DNA of 64,000 nucleotides from Bin87 sp965197635 (GTDB lineage: Bacteria; Chloroflexota; Dehalococcoidia; Lucifugimonadales; UBA3495). Within the stretch, counting starts at the first letter, position 1. Every line of letters begins with the position of its first letter. Of the stretch, positions 18,175 to 25,569 are shown piece by piece. The notes under the pieces are model-generated. The model did no database searches. It was not told where the DNA came from and saw only the letters and a list, made by a program, of their open reading frames with translations. The stretch covers positions 186,001 through 250,000 of the forward strand of contig CBDANN010000005.1 of the NCBI GenBank assembly GCA_965197635.1, given 5' to 3'. The position numbers and the translations under genes were made by a program.

Positions 18175-18861
18175 TTGTATCAAACCGTGAGCGATGCCAT
18201 TCTGAAAGCCCTGTCCCAGATCGACTCTCCCAGCATCTGCAATGCTATCGAGGGGTTCAACGTGCGGCCCAAGAACGCCGGCTTCATGCTGCCGGAAATC
18301 AAGACGGTTTTCCAGGATTTTCCCCCTATCGTCGGTTACGCGGTCACCGGCGTCATATCCGCCAACCGGCCTGAAGGCCACAGCATCGCTCGCGAAGATT
18401 GGTGGGACCTGATAGTTTCGGTGCCGGAACCGCGATTCATCGTGTTGCACGACATTGACAACCCGCCCCTCGGGGCCTACTGGGGCGAGGTGCAGTCCAA
18501 CATCCACAAGGCGCTGGGAGCCGCGGCAGTCGCCACCGACGGTACCGTGCGGGACCTTGACGAAGTTCGAGACCTGGGGTTCCAGTTCTTTGCCAAAGAA
18601 GTCTCGGTCTCCCACGCCTACGTTCACATGGTGGACATGGGAATACCCATCGCGGTCGGCGGTCTGACGGTCAGCACCGGCGACCTGCTGCATGGCGACA
18701 AGCACGGCGTGACCAACATTCCCTTCGACATCGCTGACCGCATCCCCGACATGGTGAGCACCATCGCCGACTACGAGCGGAAAACCATCAGCCTGTGCCA
18801 GTCCCCAGATTTTTCACTGGACGCGCTGAAGGAAGTTGCCAAGATCACCCGACCATACTAG
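18175..18861 (+). CDS. RraA family protein (aldolase-like)
   Basis: A 228-residue protein of the RraA/HMG-aldolase-like family (often annotated as a dimethylmenaquinone methyltransferase homolog). It begins with TTG, supported by GGAGGT 7 bases upstream. Family features are SPSICNAIEG near the N-terminus, GYAVTGVIS, and the core GEVQSNIHKALGAAAVATDG-TVRD, where the Arg-Asp pair contacts substrate and metal in characterised 4-hydroxy-4-methyl-2-oxoglutarate aldolases. The actual substrate is unknown; many environmental homologs act on small hydroxy-keto acids or have no known role. Confidence 0.85.
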   Translation: MYQTVSDAILKALSQIDSPSICNAIEGFNVRPKNAGFMLPEIKTVFQDFPPIVGYAVTGVISANRPEGHSIAREDWWDLIVSVPEPRFIVLHDIDNPPLGAYWGEVQSNIHKALGAAAVATDGTVRDLDEVRDLGFQFFAKEVSVSHAYVHMVDMGIPIAVGGLTVSTGDLLHGDKHGVTNIPFDIADRIPDMVSTIADYERKTISLCQSPDFSLDALKEVAKITRPY

Positions 18862-18870
18862 ACAACCGCT

Positions 18871-18893
18871 CCGGCGGCATTCCATGCCGCCGG
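18871..18893 (+). terminator. Hairpin after the RraA-like gene
   Basis: A 10-bp perfect stem (ccggcggcat / atgccgccgg) with loop tcc, 9 bp after the stop codon. There is no T-run, so termination is only possible, not certain. Confidence 0.5.
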
Positions 18894-18919
18894 CGGAATA
18901 ACCAGGTGAAAAACCCGGC

Positions 18920-19693
18920 ATGATGACGCCATTCAAAGTACTGACCGCCTTGCTCCTGGCGGGAGCCACGATGTTGAGCTTCGCGGCCTGCAACTTCATA
19001 ACCACGCCTCAGTTGGGCGGACCCGAACCCACCGCCGCCGCGGCGCCCGCGGCCGCGTCGAACCAAGCCGCCGCACCGCCAGCCGCGATGCCCGCCACGG
19101 CGATCTCGCCGTCATCCGGCTCCTCGGTATCCGGCGGATCGTCGGCGCCAACCGTTGTGGTGCATGGAGGTCGCTCCATTAAACAATGGGCATCCCCGCC
19201 GCCGGTATCCATCGACCCTTCGGCGTCCTATACCGCGGTCCTCAATACCTCGGCCGGCGCAATTACCGTGGAGTTGTTTGCCGCCGACGCGCCGAACACG
19301 GTGAACAACTTCGTCTTTCTGGCGCGGGAGGGTTTCTACGACAACGTGATATTTCACCGCACCATTCCGGGGTTCATGATCCAGGGCGGCGATCCCACCG
19401 GCACCGGCGGCGGAGGCCCCGGCTATCGCTTCGCCGACGAGTCGGTGCGTCGAGCCTACTCCCGCGGCGTGATGGCCATGGCTAATGCCGGCCGCAACAC
19501 GAACGGCAGCCAGTTTTTCCTGATGCACGCCGACTACCCGACGCTACCGCCCAACTACACCATCTTCGGCCAGGCGGTCGCCGGATTGGAAACCATCGAC
19601 GCCATCGCCACTGCCCCCACCAACCCCGAAGGGGAAGGTTCCTCCCCGGTGACCCCGGTGGTCATCCAGTCGGTGGAAATCGTCGGGCCGTGA
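18920..19693 (+). CDS. Lipoprotein peptidyl-prolyl cis-trans isomerase (cyclophilin)
   Basis: A 257-residue protein with a lipoprotein signal (lipobox SFAAC, Cys24), an Ala/Pro/Ser-rich linker to about residue 75, and a cyclophilin domain (about 100-255). The active-site segment FHRTIPGFMIQGGDPTGTG and later NTNGSQFFLMHA are typical of bacterial cyclophilins and include the catalytic Arg and the FxxQ-type pocket residues. It would catalyse proline isomerisation in exported proteins at the cell surface. GGTG-rich bases precede the start without a strong Shine-Dalgarno. Confidence 0.92.
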   Translation: MMTPFKVLTALLLAGATMLSFAACNFITTPQLGGPEPTAAAAPAAASNQAAAPPAAMPATAISPSSGSSVSGGSSAPTVVVHGGRSIKQWASPPPVSIDPSASYTAVLNTSAGAITVELFAADAPNTVNNFVFLAREGFYDNVIFHRTIPGFMIQGGDPTGTGGGGPGYRFADESVRRAYSRGVMAMANAGRNTNGSQFFLMHADYPTLPPNYTIFGQAVAGLETIDAIATAPTNPEGEGSSPVTPVVIQSVEIVGP

Positions 19694-19787
19694 TGCCATC
19701 ATAAACGGGCGCTTGCCTGCTGGTCGCTGACCGACTTACGAGGGTATGCCGACGAGTAGCTGTCGACATTGGGGAGCGGCAACCATT

Positions 19788-20165
19788 ATGGGTACTTTCA
19801 GAGTTGAAGTGACGTTGGGCAACCCGGATTCTGATGCCAGGGAAACGGTGGAAGCGCTGGTGGATACCGGTTCCACTTTTTCGGTAATGCCGGCCAGTCT
19901 GCTCCGACGGCTGGGGATCGAGCCGACCCGGACCCGAAGGCTCCGGCTCGCCAATGGCCAGGTTGAGGAACGTCAAACTGGCATGGCCTTTTTTGAAGTT
20001 GCCGGTATGGACGGCGAGGCCAGGGTCGTCTTTGGCCCTGAAAATATTCATCTGTTGGGAGCCACGACGCTGGAAGACCTGTCTTTCGTCGTTGATCCGA
20101 TAAACAAGCGGCTGATAATTGAAGACGCTTTACTAATGTGGGCCGGCGACGATGATGTTTGCTGA
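19788..20165 (+). CDS. Retropepsin-like aspartic protease
   Basis: A 125-residue clan AA aspartic protease-fold protein. The catalytic motif is ALVDTGSTFSVMP (Asp26 when started at the ATG at 19788) and the flap/hydrophobic part is LLGATTLEDLSFVVDP. I prefer 19788 because GGGGAG precedes it and the domain begins at once; an ATG 14 codons earlier is possible. One such domain needs a dimer for activity. It overlaps the next gene by 14 bp, suggesting co-transcription with the UGSC unit. Confidence 0.8.
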   Translation: MGTFRVEVTLGNPDSDARETVEALVDTGSTFSVMPASLLRRLGIEPTRTRRLRLANGQVEERQTGMAFFEVAGMDGEARVVFGPENIHLLGATTLEDLSFVVDPINKRLIIEDALLMWAGDDDVC

Positions 20166-21189
20166 GGGTAGTCAGTATGATGAGGCCCTGGCCCTGGCGT
20201 ACGAGGCCGGCTGGACCGACGGCCTGCCCATAGTCCCGCCCACTGCCGAGCGGGTGCGGGCACTTGTGGACGCCTCCGGCAGATCGGCTCTGGAACTGGT
20301 GGGGGAGATACCACCGCGCGGGGGACGAGCTACGGTGGAGAAGCTGGCGGCCAACGCGGTGATGGCTGGGTGTCAGCCCGAGTACATCCCGGTCGTAATC
20401 GCTGCCATTGAGGCGCTTTTGATGCTCCGGTTCAACCTGGCGTCGGTGCAGTGTTCCACGCACATCGCGACCCCGCTGGTCGTGGTGAATGGGCCGGTTG
20501 CTCAGCAGTTGGGCATGAACGGCGCGGGCAACTGTTTCGGCCAGGGCAACCGGGCCAACGCCACCATCGGCAGGGCGGTTAAGCTCGCTCTGACCAACCT
20601 GGGCGGCGCGCTGCCCGGCGACGAAGACCGGGCGACCTTCGGGCATCCGGGGAAGTACACCTACTGCATTGCCGAGAACGAGGCGGAGAATCCCTGGCAG
20701 CCGTATCACGTGGAGCGCGGATTCCGAGCCGACGAATCGGTGGTCACGGTGCATCCGGCGGAAGCGCCCCACAACCTGAACAACCACGGAGCGGACAACC
20801 CGCGGGATCTGTTGACCACTTTTGCCATGTCTATGGCGATCCCCGGCTGCAACAACATCCATGTGATGGGCGACGTCCTGCTGGTGTTGGGACCGGAGCA
20901 CGCCGAAATCATCGCCAGCGCGGGGTGGAGCAAGAACGACGTCCGGTCGTACCTGTACGAGTTAGCCCGGCAGCCGCTGTCAGTGCTGAAGTTGGGCGGC
21001 ATCCACGGCCGGCAGGCTCATCGCAACACCCTCTGGCCCCGCTGGATCGACCGGGACGACGACGACGCGATGGTGCCGGTGGTGCGGCGGCCCGAGGATA
21101 TCCATATAATGGTGGCCGGCGGTCCCGGTCGGCATTCGGTGTACATACCCGGTTGGGGTTCGCGCATCACCTCCGCGCCGGTAATCTAA
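20152..21189 (+). CDS. Uncharacterised protein paired with the UGSC selenoprotein
   Basis: A 345-residue soluble protein that I recognise only as a type found beside UGSC selenoproteins. Conserved-looking segments are GWTDGLPIVPPTAERV, NAVMAGCQPEYIPVVIAA, NGPVAQQLGMNGAGNCFGQG, NRANATIGRA and HVMGDVLLVLGPEHAEI. Cysteines occur in MAGCQPE, ASVQCSTH, GNCFGQG, YTYCIAE and PGCNNIH. There is no signal peptide or membrane segment. It overlaps the protease gene by 14 bp and ends 9 bp before the selenoprotein gene, so the two are very likely an operon and possibly subunits of one enzyme. Function is not known to me. Confidence 0.75.
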   Translation: MMFAEGSQYDEALALAYEAGWTDGLPIVPPTAERVRALVDASGRSALELVGEIPPRGGRATVEKLAANAVMAGCQPEYIPVVIAAIEALLMLRFNLASVQCSTHIATPLVVVNGPVAQQLGMNGAGNCFGQGNRANATIGRAVKLALTNLGGALPGDEDRATFGHPGKYTYCIAENEAENPWQPYHVERGFRADESVVTVHPAEAPHNLNNHGADNPRDLLTTFAMSMAIPGCNNIHVMGDVLLVLGPEHAEIIASAGWSKNDVRSYLYELARQPLSVLKLGGIHGRQAHRNTLWPRWIDRDDDDAMVPVVRRPEDIHIMVAGGPGRHSVYIPGWGSRITSAPVI

Positions 21190-21198
21190 TCTGCATGG

Positions 21199-21792
21199 AT
21201 GAACAGGATTGACAGGATGAAAGCCATGATTGATTTGCAGGCTCGGATCGCCGCGTTGGGTCTGGTGGATCCCACTGATCGGCAGGAAGAACCTGAGCGT
21301 CGGGCAGCCACCGCTCTGGAAACGCTGGATGGTCTCACCGGCGGCTTTCTGGACAACCGCAAGGGCAATGCCGACGTGATACTTGAGGCCATCCGGGAAC
21401 GGCTGGCGGATCAATATGGCATGACCGACTCGATGGTGCGCTCCAAGTGGGTGTTTTCGGCTCCCGCCGCGCCCGAAATCATCGACGAGCTGGCGGAATG
21501 CGACTTTGTGGTCACGGCGGTGGGGGATTGAGGGAGCTGCGTGGCGCGCAGTTTGCGCGACGCAGTAGAGCTGGAAGACCGCGGCGTCCGGACGGTGGTG
21601 GTGCATACGCAGGCGTTCCGCTCGGCGGCCGAGCAGCACATCCGGTCGCTGGGTCGGTCCGATTATGCCGGCTCGGTGTACCTGCAGCATCCGGTTGCGG
21701 CGCTTGATGCCAAGGCCATCGAGGCGCGTGTGGATGCCGTTGCGCCGGAGATCGTAGCCGCGCTGCTGGGGCGCGACCAGGATCAGGGCTGA
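21199..21792 (+). CDS. UGSC family selenoprotein (Sec at in-frame TGA 21529-21531)
   Basis: If the TGA at 21529-21531 is read as selenocysteine, 21199-21792 is one 197-residue protein with the motif U-G-S-C at residues 111-114, flanked by DFVVTAVGD before and VARSLRDAVELEDRG after. Both flanks are in the same frame, hydrophobic beta-strand then helix, as expected for a redox motif at a strand-helix turn (compare CxxC of thioredoxin folds). Reading TGA as stop would remove the whole motif and leave an orphan 84-codon open frame. A hairpin at 21537-21565 fits a bacterial SECIS. An alternative start is ATG 21226, which has a better Shine-Dalgarno (AGGA). Selenium machinery (selA, selB, selC, selD) is not in the window. 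Confidence 0.85.
21537..21565 (+). promoter_or_regulatory. Predicted bacterial SECIS hairpin
   Basis: The hairpin consists of ctgcgt pairing with acgcag (outer, 6 bp), a two-base GG bulge, cgcgca pairing with tgcgcg (inner, 6 bp) and the apical loop GTT. It starts 5 bases after the TGA and the loop guanine is 20 bases after it. As I recall the bSECIS consensus, a guanine is needed among the first two loop bases about 16-37 bases after the UGA; both conditions are met. It would recruit SelB-Sec-tRNA to the ribosome. Confidence 0.75.
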
Positions 21793-21803
21793 ATCCGTTT
21801 CGT

Positions 21804-22985
21804 TTACGCTCCCCGCTCGGCAATCCAGCGGTGTTTCTGCGCCTGCCGTCGGGTTTCGTCGGTGGGCCGGTAGGCAACCAGGAAGTCGGAGCGAAAGCTG
21901 TCGAAGCGCCCCTCGGATATTGCCGTGCGCATTTCTGACATCAGCCGCAGTATGAACCGCAGGTTGTGAATTGATGCCAGGCGCGGGCCGAGCATCTCCC
22001 CGGCCTTGAACAGATGGCGCAGATACGCGGCGCTGTAGTTGCCGCAGGCGTAGCAGTCGCAGTCGTCGTCAAGAGGGGTGTCCTGCTCGGCATAACGGCG
22101 GTTTGAGATATTTATTCGTCCTGTGGGCGTGAAAAGCGCGCCGTTGCGGGCGACGCGAGTGGGCAGCACACAGTCGAACATATCGACACCCAGCGCCACC
22201 GAGTTCACCAGGTCCTCCGGCGAGCCGACGCCCATCAGGTAGCGGGGTCGGTCGGTCGGAAGACCCCTGCACACCTGCTCGGTCACCGCGTGCATCTCCG
22301 CTTTGGTTTCGCCGACCGCCAGGCCGCCGATGGCGTAGCCGTCAAATGGTATGGCGGTGATGCAACGGGTGGACTCCTCCCGCATTTCCGGTGAGGTTCC
22401 TCCTTGGACGATGCCGAACAACGCCTGACGGCCGGCGTTGGAACTGTTCGCGTGGGTCTCGTAGCACACCTCCGCCCAGCGATGGGTGCGCTCCATAGCG
22501 TCTCTGACCGCGGTTGGCTCTCCGGCGGAAAAGACGCACTGGTCGAAGCACATGATGATGTCCGCGCCGATGCCGTGCTGGTTCAGGGTGGCCGATTGCG
22601 GAGTGAAGAGGTGCTCGCTGCCGTCGATGTGGGAGCGGAATCGGATGCCGTCGTCGCTTACCCTGCGCAGTGTTCCCATGCTGAACGCCTGATAGCCGCC
22701 GCTGTCGGTCAGGATCGGACCGGGCCAGCCCATAAAACGGTGCAGGCCCCCGGCATCGCGGACCCGTTCGACGCCGGGCCGCAGGTAGAGGTGGTAGGCG
22801 TTGCTGAGAACGGCCTCCGCCCCCAGGGATTCCACCTCGTGGAAGGACAATCCTTTTACGGTGGCCTGGGTGGCCACGGGCATGAAAAGAGGCGTTTGCG
22901 CCACTCCGTGGGGCGTGGTAATCTGCCCGCGCCGGGCGGCGCCGTCGGTGGTCAGCAGTTGGAAACTGAACTTGTCGGCGGTCAT
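21804..22985 (-). CDS. tgt: tRNA-guanine transglycosylase
   Basis: A 393-residue queuine/preQ1 tRNA-ribosyltransferase that exchanges guanine 34 for preQ1 in GUN-anticodon tRNAs. It shows the catalytic aspartates in LTDSGGYQAFSMG and GVDMFDCVLPTR, the base-recognition segment FGIVQGG, and the zinc site CDCYAC followed by a His in YLRHLF. I start it at ATG 22985, which gives the usual family length; an upstream in-frame start would add 24 non-homologous residues. It is divergent from the next gene by 59 bp, and convergent with the selenoprotein gene 11 bp away. Confidence 0.97.
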   Translation of the reverse strand: MTADKFSFQLLTTDGAARRGQITTPHGVAQTPLFMPVATQATVKGLSFHEVESLGAEAVLSNAYHLYLRPGVERVRDAGGLHRFMGWPGPILTDSGGYQAFSMGTLRRVSDDGIRFRSHIDGSEHLFTPQSATLNQHGIGADIIMCFDQCVFSAGEPTAVRDAMERTHRWAEVCYETHANSSNAGRQALFGIVQGGTSPEMREESTRCITAIPFDGYAIGGLAVGETKAEMHAVTEQVCRGLPTDRPRYLMGVGSPEDLVNSVALGVDMFDCVLPTRVARNGALFTPTGRINISNRRYAEQDTPLDDDCDCYACGNYSAAYLRHLFKAGEMLGPRLASIHNLRFILRLMSEMRTAISEGRFDSFRSDFLVAYRPTDETRRQAQKHRWIAERGA

Positions 22986-23044
22986 GGTCGCCAATTTACC
23001 CGTATCTCGTCGGCTAACGCAATCGCTGACGCCAGAGGACGGTG

Positions 23045-23248
23045 ATGTACGAGGCATTTTCCGAGTTTCTGGTGCGCTTGAGCGGTAACACGGTGTTGTG
23101 GGCCGTGTGCGTAATCGCGGCGATGGCGGTTACGGCAGTGGCGCTGTACGTGTTCTGGGATCTTGTCGGTCGCGTTGTTTCGCTGGTTCGCCCGGGCGCC
23201 CGGGCGCGGAGTGTTCGCAGCGGCGGACGCCCTTCCCGGGGTGGCTGA
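23045..23248 (+). CDS. Small single-span membrane protein
   Basis: A 67-residue protein with one strongly hydrophobic helix (TVLWAVCVIAAMAVTAVALY) and a basic C-terminal tail rich in Arg and Ser. AGAGGA lies 5 bases before the ATG. It overlaps the start of the TauE-like gene by 8 bp, so translation is probably coupled. No family recognised; a small partner of the transporter is possible. Confidence 0.55.
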   Translation: MYEAFSEFLVRLSGNTVLWAVCVIAAMAVTAVALYVFWDLVGRVVSLVRPGARARSVRSGGRPSRGG

Positions 23249-24347
23249 CGTGCATTTCCCGATTGCCGATGCCACGGTATCACCGCTGCTGCTGGCGCTG
23301 TTGGGGATGATTGTCGGCACGATGACCGGCTTCTTCGGGGTGGGCGGCGGCTTCCTCATCACCGGCGGGCTGCTGGTGCTGGGCGTACCCACCATATACG
23401 CGGTGGGAACCGGGTTGCTGATGGTGATGGGCACCGCTATTACCAGCACGCTGCGACACCGGCGTTTGGGCAACGTGGACATCCGGTTGGCGGTATTGAT
23501 CGTCTGCGGAACGATACCCGGCGTTTTTGTTGGAGAGCGCGTGAACAGCGCGTTGGCGGAAGCGGGCATTGTCGGGCCGGTGGTGGGAGCGGTTTATTTC
23601 GTGCTGCTGCTCAGCCTGGGCTCGCTGATGGTCGGCAACTGGTTGAGGGGGCTGCGCTACCGCCCGCGGCGGACGGTTGGCGAAGGTCTGCCCGGCTGGT
23701 TTCGCCGGGTGCGGGTGGGCCCCGAGCGGTTACGGTTGCCGGCCATCGCGGGCCTGCCGAGAGAAATCAACATGCGTCCGGCCTTTCCCCACGCGGGGAT
23801 CGAGGAAATGTCCGCGCTGGTGCCGGCTTGCGCTGGTTTCGTCATCGGGTTCATCGCGGCGTTGCTGGGAGCCGGCGGGGGCTTCCTGCTGATGCCCTTC
23901 CTGGTGTACGGGTTGGGATTGCCCCCGGCGGTAGCCATCGGAACGGATCTGTTCCAGATAATCATCACCGGCACGCTGGGGGCATTTCTGTATTCGCTCA
24001 GCGGCAACGTGGATCCGATGATCGCAGTGATAATGTTCGCCTCGGCGTCCGTTGGCACACAGTTGGGAGCGCTGGCGACGCGATTCGTTAACGCGACGCG
24101 TATCCTGGGTCTCTTTGGGGTCACCGTCCTCAACGCCGGCGTGGCCGTGGGCCTGGGCCAGTTGGCACGATTTCTCAGTGCTGAACTGCTGGAGCAGGTG
24201 AGTCAAGTACTGCTGTTGGGCGTCTCCGGAGCGGTGGCGGTTACGATACTGGTACTGTTGGCCTTGGCGGTGGCGACACAAGCGCGCCGGGGCCGTCGGC
24301 TGGCCCGGTTGCGGCAGGTGCGGTCGGCGAGGCCGCGTTTGTCGTGA
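23241..24347 (+). CDS. TauE/SafE family anion transporter
   Basis: A 368-residue integral membrane protein of the TauE/SafE group (proposed sulfite, sulfoacetate or related anion exporters). It contains the two repeated signature segments GFFGVGGGFLITGGLL and ALLGAGGGFLLMPFLVYGLG, and about eight hydrophobic helices split by a cytoplasmic loop near residues 150-200. I choose the GTG at 23241, because the protein then begins just before the first helix like its relatives; a TTG at 23163 would add 26 unsupported residues overlapping the small upstream gene. A sulfite-handling role fits the sulfite-oxidase-like and rhodanese genes in this window, but they are not adjacent. Confidence 0.88.
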   Translation: MADVHFPIADATVSPLLLALLGMIVGTMTGFFGVGGGFLITGGLLVLGVPTIYAVGTGLLMVMGTAITSTLRHRRLGNVDIRLAVLIVCGTIPGVFVGERVNSALAEAGIVGPVVGAVYFVLLLSLGSLMVGNWLRGLRYRPRRTVGEGLPGWFRRVRVGPERLRLPAIAGLPREINMRPAFPHAGIEEMSALVPACAGFVIGFIAALLGAGGGFLLMPFLVYGLGLPPAVAIGTDLFQIIITGTLGAFLYSLSGNVDPMIAVIMFASASVGTQLGALATRFVNATRILGLFGVTVLNAGVAVGLGQLARFLSAELLEQVSQVLLLGVSGAVAVTILVLLALAVATQARRGRRLARLRQVRSARPRLS

Positions 24348-24380
24348 ACGCAGCGGTGCGTGACTATCGGTCCGCCTGGT

Positions 24381-25400
24381 TCACAGTTCCACCACCATTT
24401 GCAGCTCCGTGGTAGGGCGGCACAGCGCTTCAAAAGCCCCTTGTATTCCTTCCAACGGCACGAAGTTGGTGGCGGACAACATATTATCCACCGACACCCG
24501 GCCGGTCCGCATCAGCTCTAGCGCGATGCGCCAGTCCTCCGGCAGCGTGCCGAAGGACGACTGCATGCGCACCTCGCGGGCCATCCAGTTGGGCGGCGCC
24601 ACCGGCGTTGGCTCCCAGGCGATTGCAATCATCACGACCTGGCCACCGCGGGCGCACAGGTCCAGTCCCTGTTCCAACGTGGAGGGAGCAGCGGCGCATT
24701 CGAACACTACCTGCGGGCCGGTTCCCCCGGTCAGCTCTACCACACTGGTTTCAAAGTCCGCGTCGCCGGGGTTGAGGACGGCGTCCGCCCCCAGCAGCCG
24801 GGCCGCCTCAGCCCTTCCCGGCGCCGGCTCCGATACGATGACGGTGGTCGCGCCCGCCGCCCGGGCGGTCTGCATACACAGCAGGCCGATTGGTCCCGCG
24901 CCCAGCACCAGCGCGGCGTCGCCCAGCTTGATGTCGGAGAGGCGCACGGCGTGGACGGTGACGGCGCAGGGTTCGCACAACGCGGCCTGCTCGTCGGTAA
25001 CGTGGTCGGGCACTGCCGTGGGTTCCCACTCGTCCAGCAACACGTACTCGGCGTAACCCCGGGGCCGGGTGTTGTGCTGGAATCCCATGGTGCGGTAGTT
25101 GAAACGCGGATTCGTGCGCGTCGCCGACCCGGCACCCGGCGGGGGATGCCCACCGCCGCCCACAACCCGGTCGCCAACCTGCCATCGGCTCACGCCGGAT
25201 CCGACGTCCACGATGGTTCCAGTATATTCGTGGCCCATCACCGCGCCCGGTTGGGCCAGATCGTACATGAAGGCGTGGACGTCCGTGCCGCAGATTGCGG
25301 AGTACTTCACCCGCATGACCACCTGCCCGGCAGACGGGGTCGGGTCGGGCAGTTCCTCGACCTGCAAAACCTGTTCACCCTTATAAACGGCGGCGCGCAT
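24381..25400 (-). CDS. Zinc-binding alcohol dehydrogenase (MDR family)
   Basis: A 339-residue medium-chain dehydrogenase/reductase. Catalytic zinc ligands Cys37 (ICGTDVH) and His57-Glu58 (MGHEYTG) are present, and the Rossmann motif is VLGAGPIGLL. The start has AGGAGGG 8 bases upstream. The four-cysteine structural zinc lobe normally found around residues 90-110 is missing and replaced by GGHPPPGAGSATRTNPR, so the enzyme probably holds one zinc. It resembles threonine/butanediol/sorbitol-type dehydrogenases; substrate not assignable. It stands alone, convergent with the TauE-like gene. Confidence 0.88.
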   Translation of the reverse strand: MRAAVYKGEQVLQVEELPDPTPSAGQVVMRVKYSAICGTDVHAFMYDLAQPGAVMGHEYTGTIVDVGSGVSRWQVGDRVVGGGGHPPPGAGSATRTNPRFNYRTMGFQHNTRPRGYAEYVLLDEWEPTAVPDHVTDEQAALCEPCAVTVHAVRLSDIKLGDAALVLGAGPIGLLCMQTARAAGATTVIVSEPAPGRAEAARLLGADAVLNPGDADFETSVVELTGGTGPQVVFECAAAPSTLEQGLDLCARGGQVVMIAIAWEPTPVAPPNWMAREVRMQSSFGTLPEDWRIALELMRTGRVSVDNMLSATNFVPLEGIQGAFEALCRPTTELQMVVEL

Positions 25401-25569
25401 GACCAATCCCTCCTGTCCCGTATCGTGGCGCAAGCATAGCACACGAAGACTGTGCGCCATCCAACTCGGACGACATCGTCGGCCTGGGCGGGAAGGTAGG
25501 AATCAAGCGCTCTTTGATGGCAGCCGCCAACGTTTCAAATCAGGTCCCCCGACGTATTGGTGAGTTTGC

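Noticed and set aside
21541..21792. Separate small gene starting at GTG after the TGA
   Set aside because: It has no ribosome-binding site, begins inside the predicted SECIS hairpin and completes the UGSC protein when joined.
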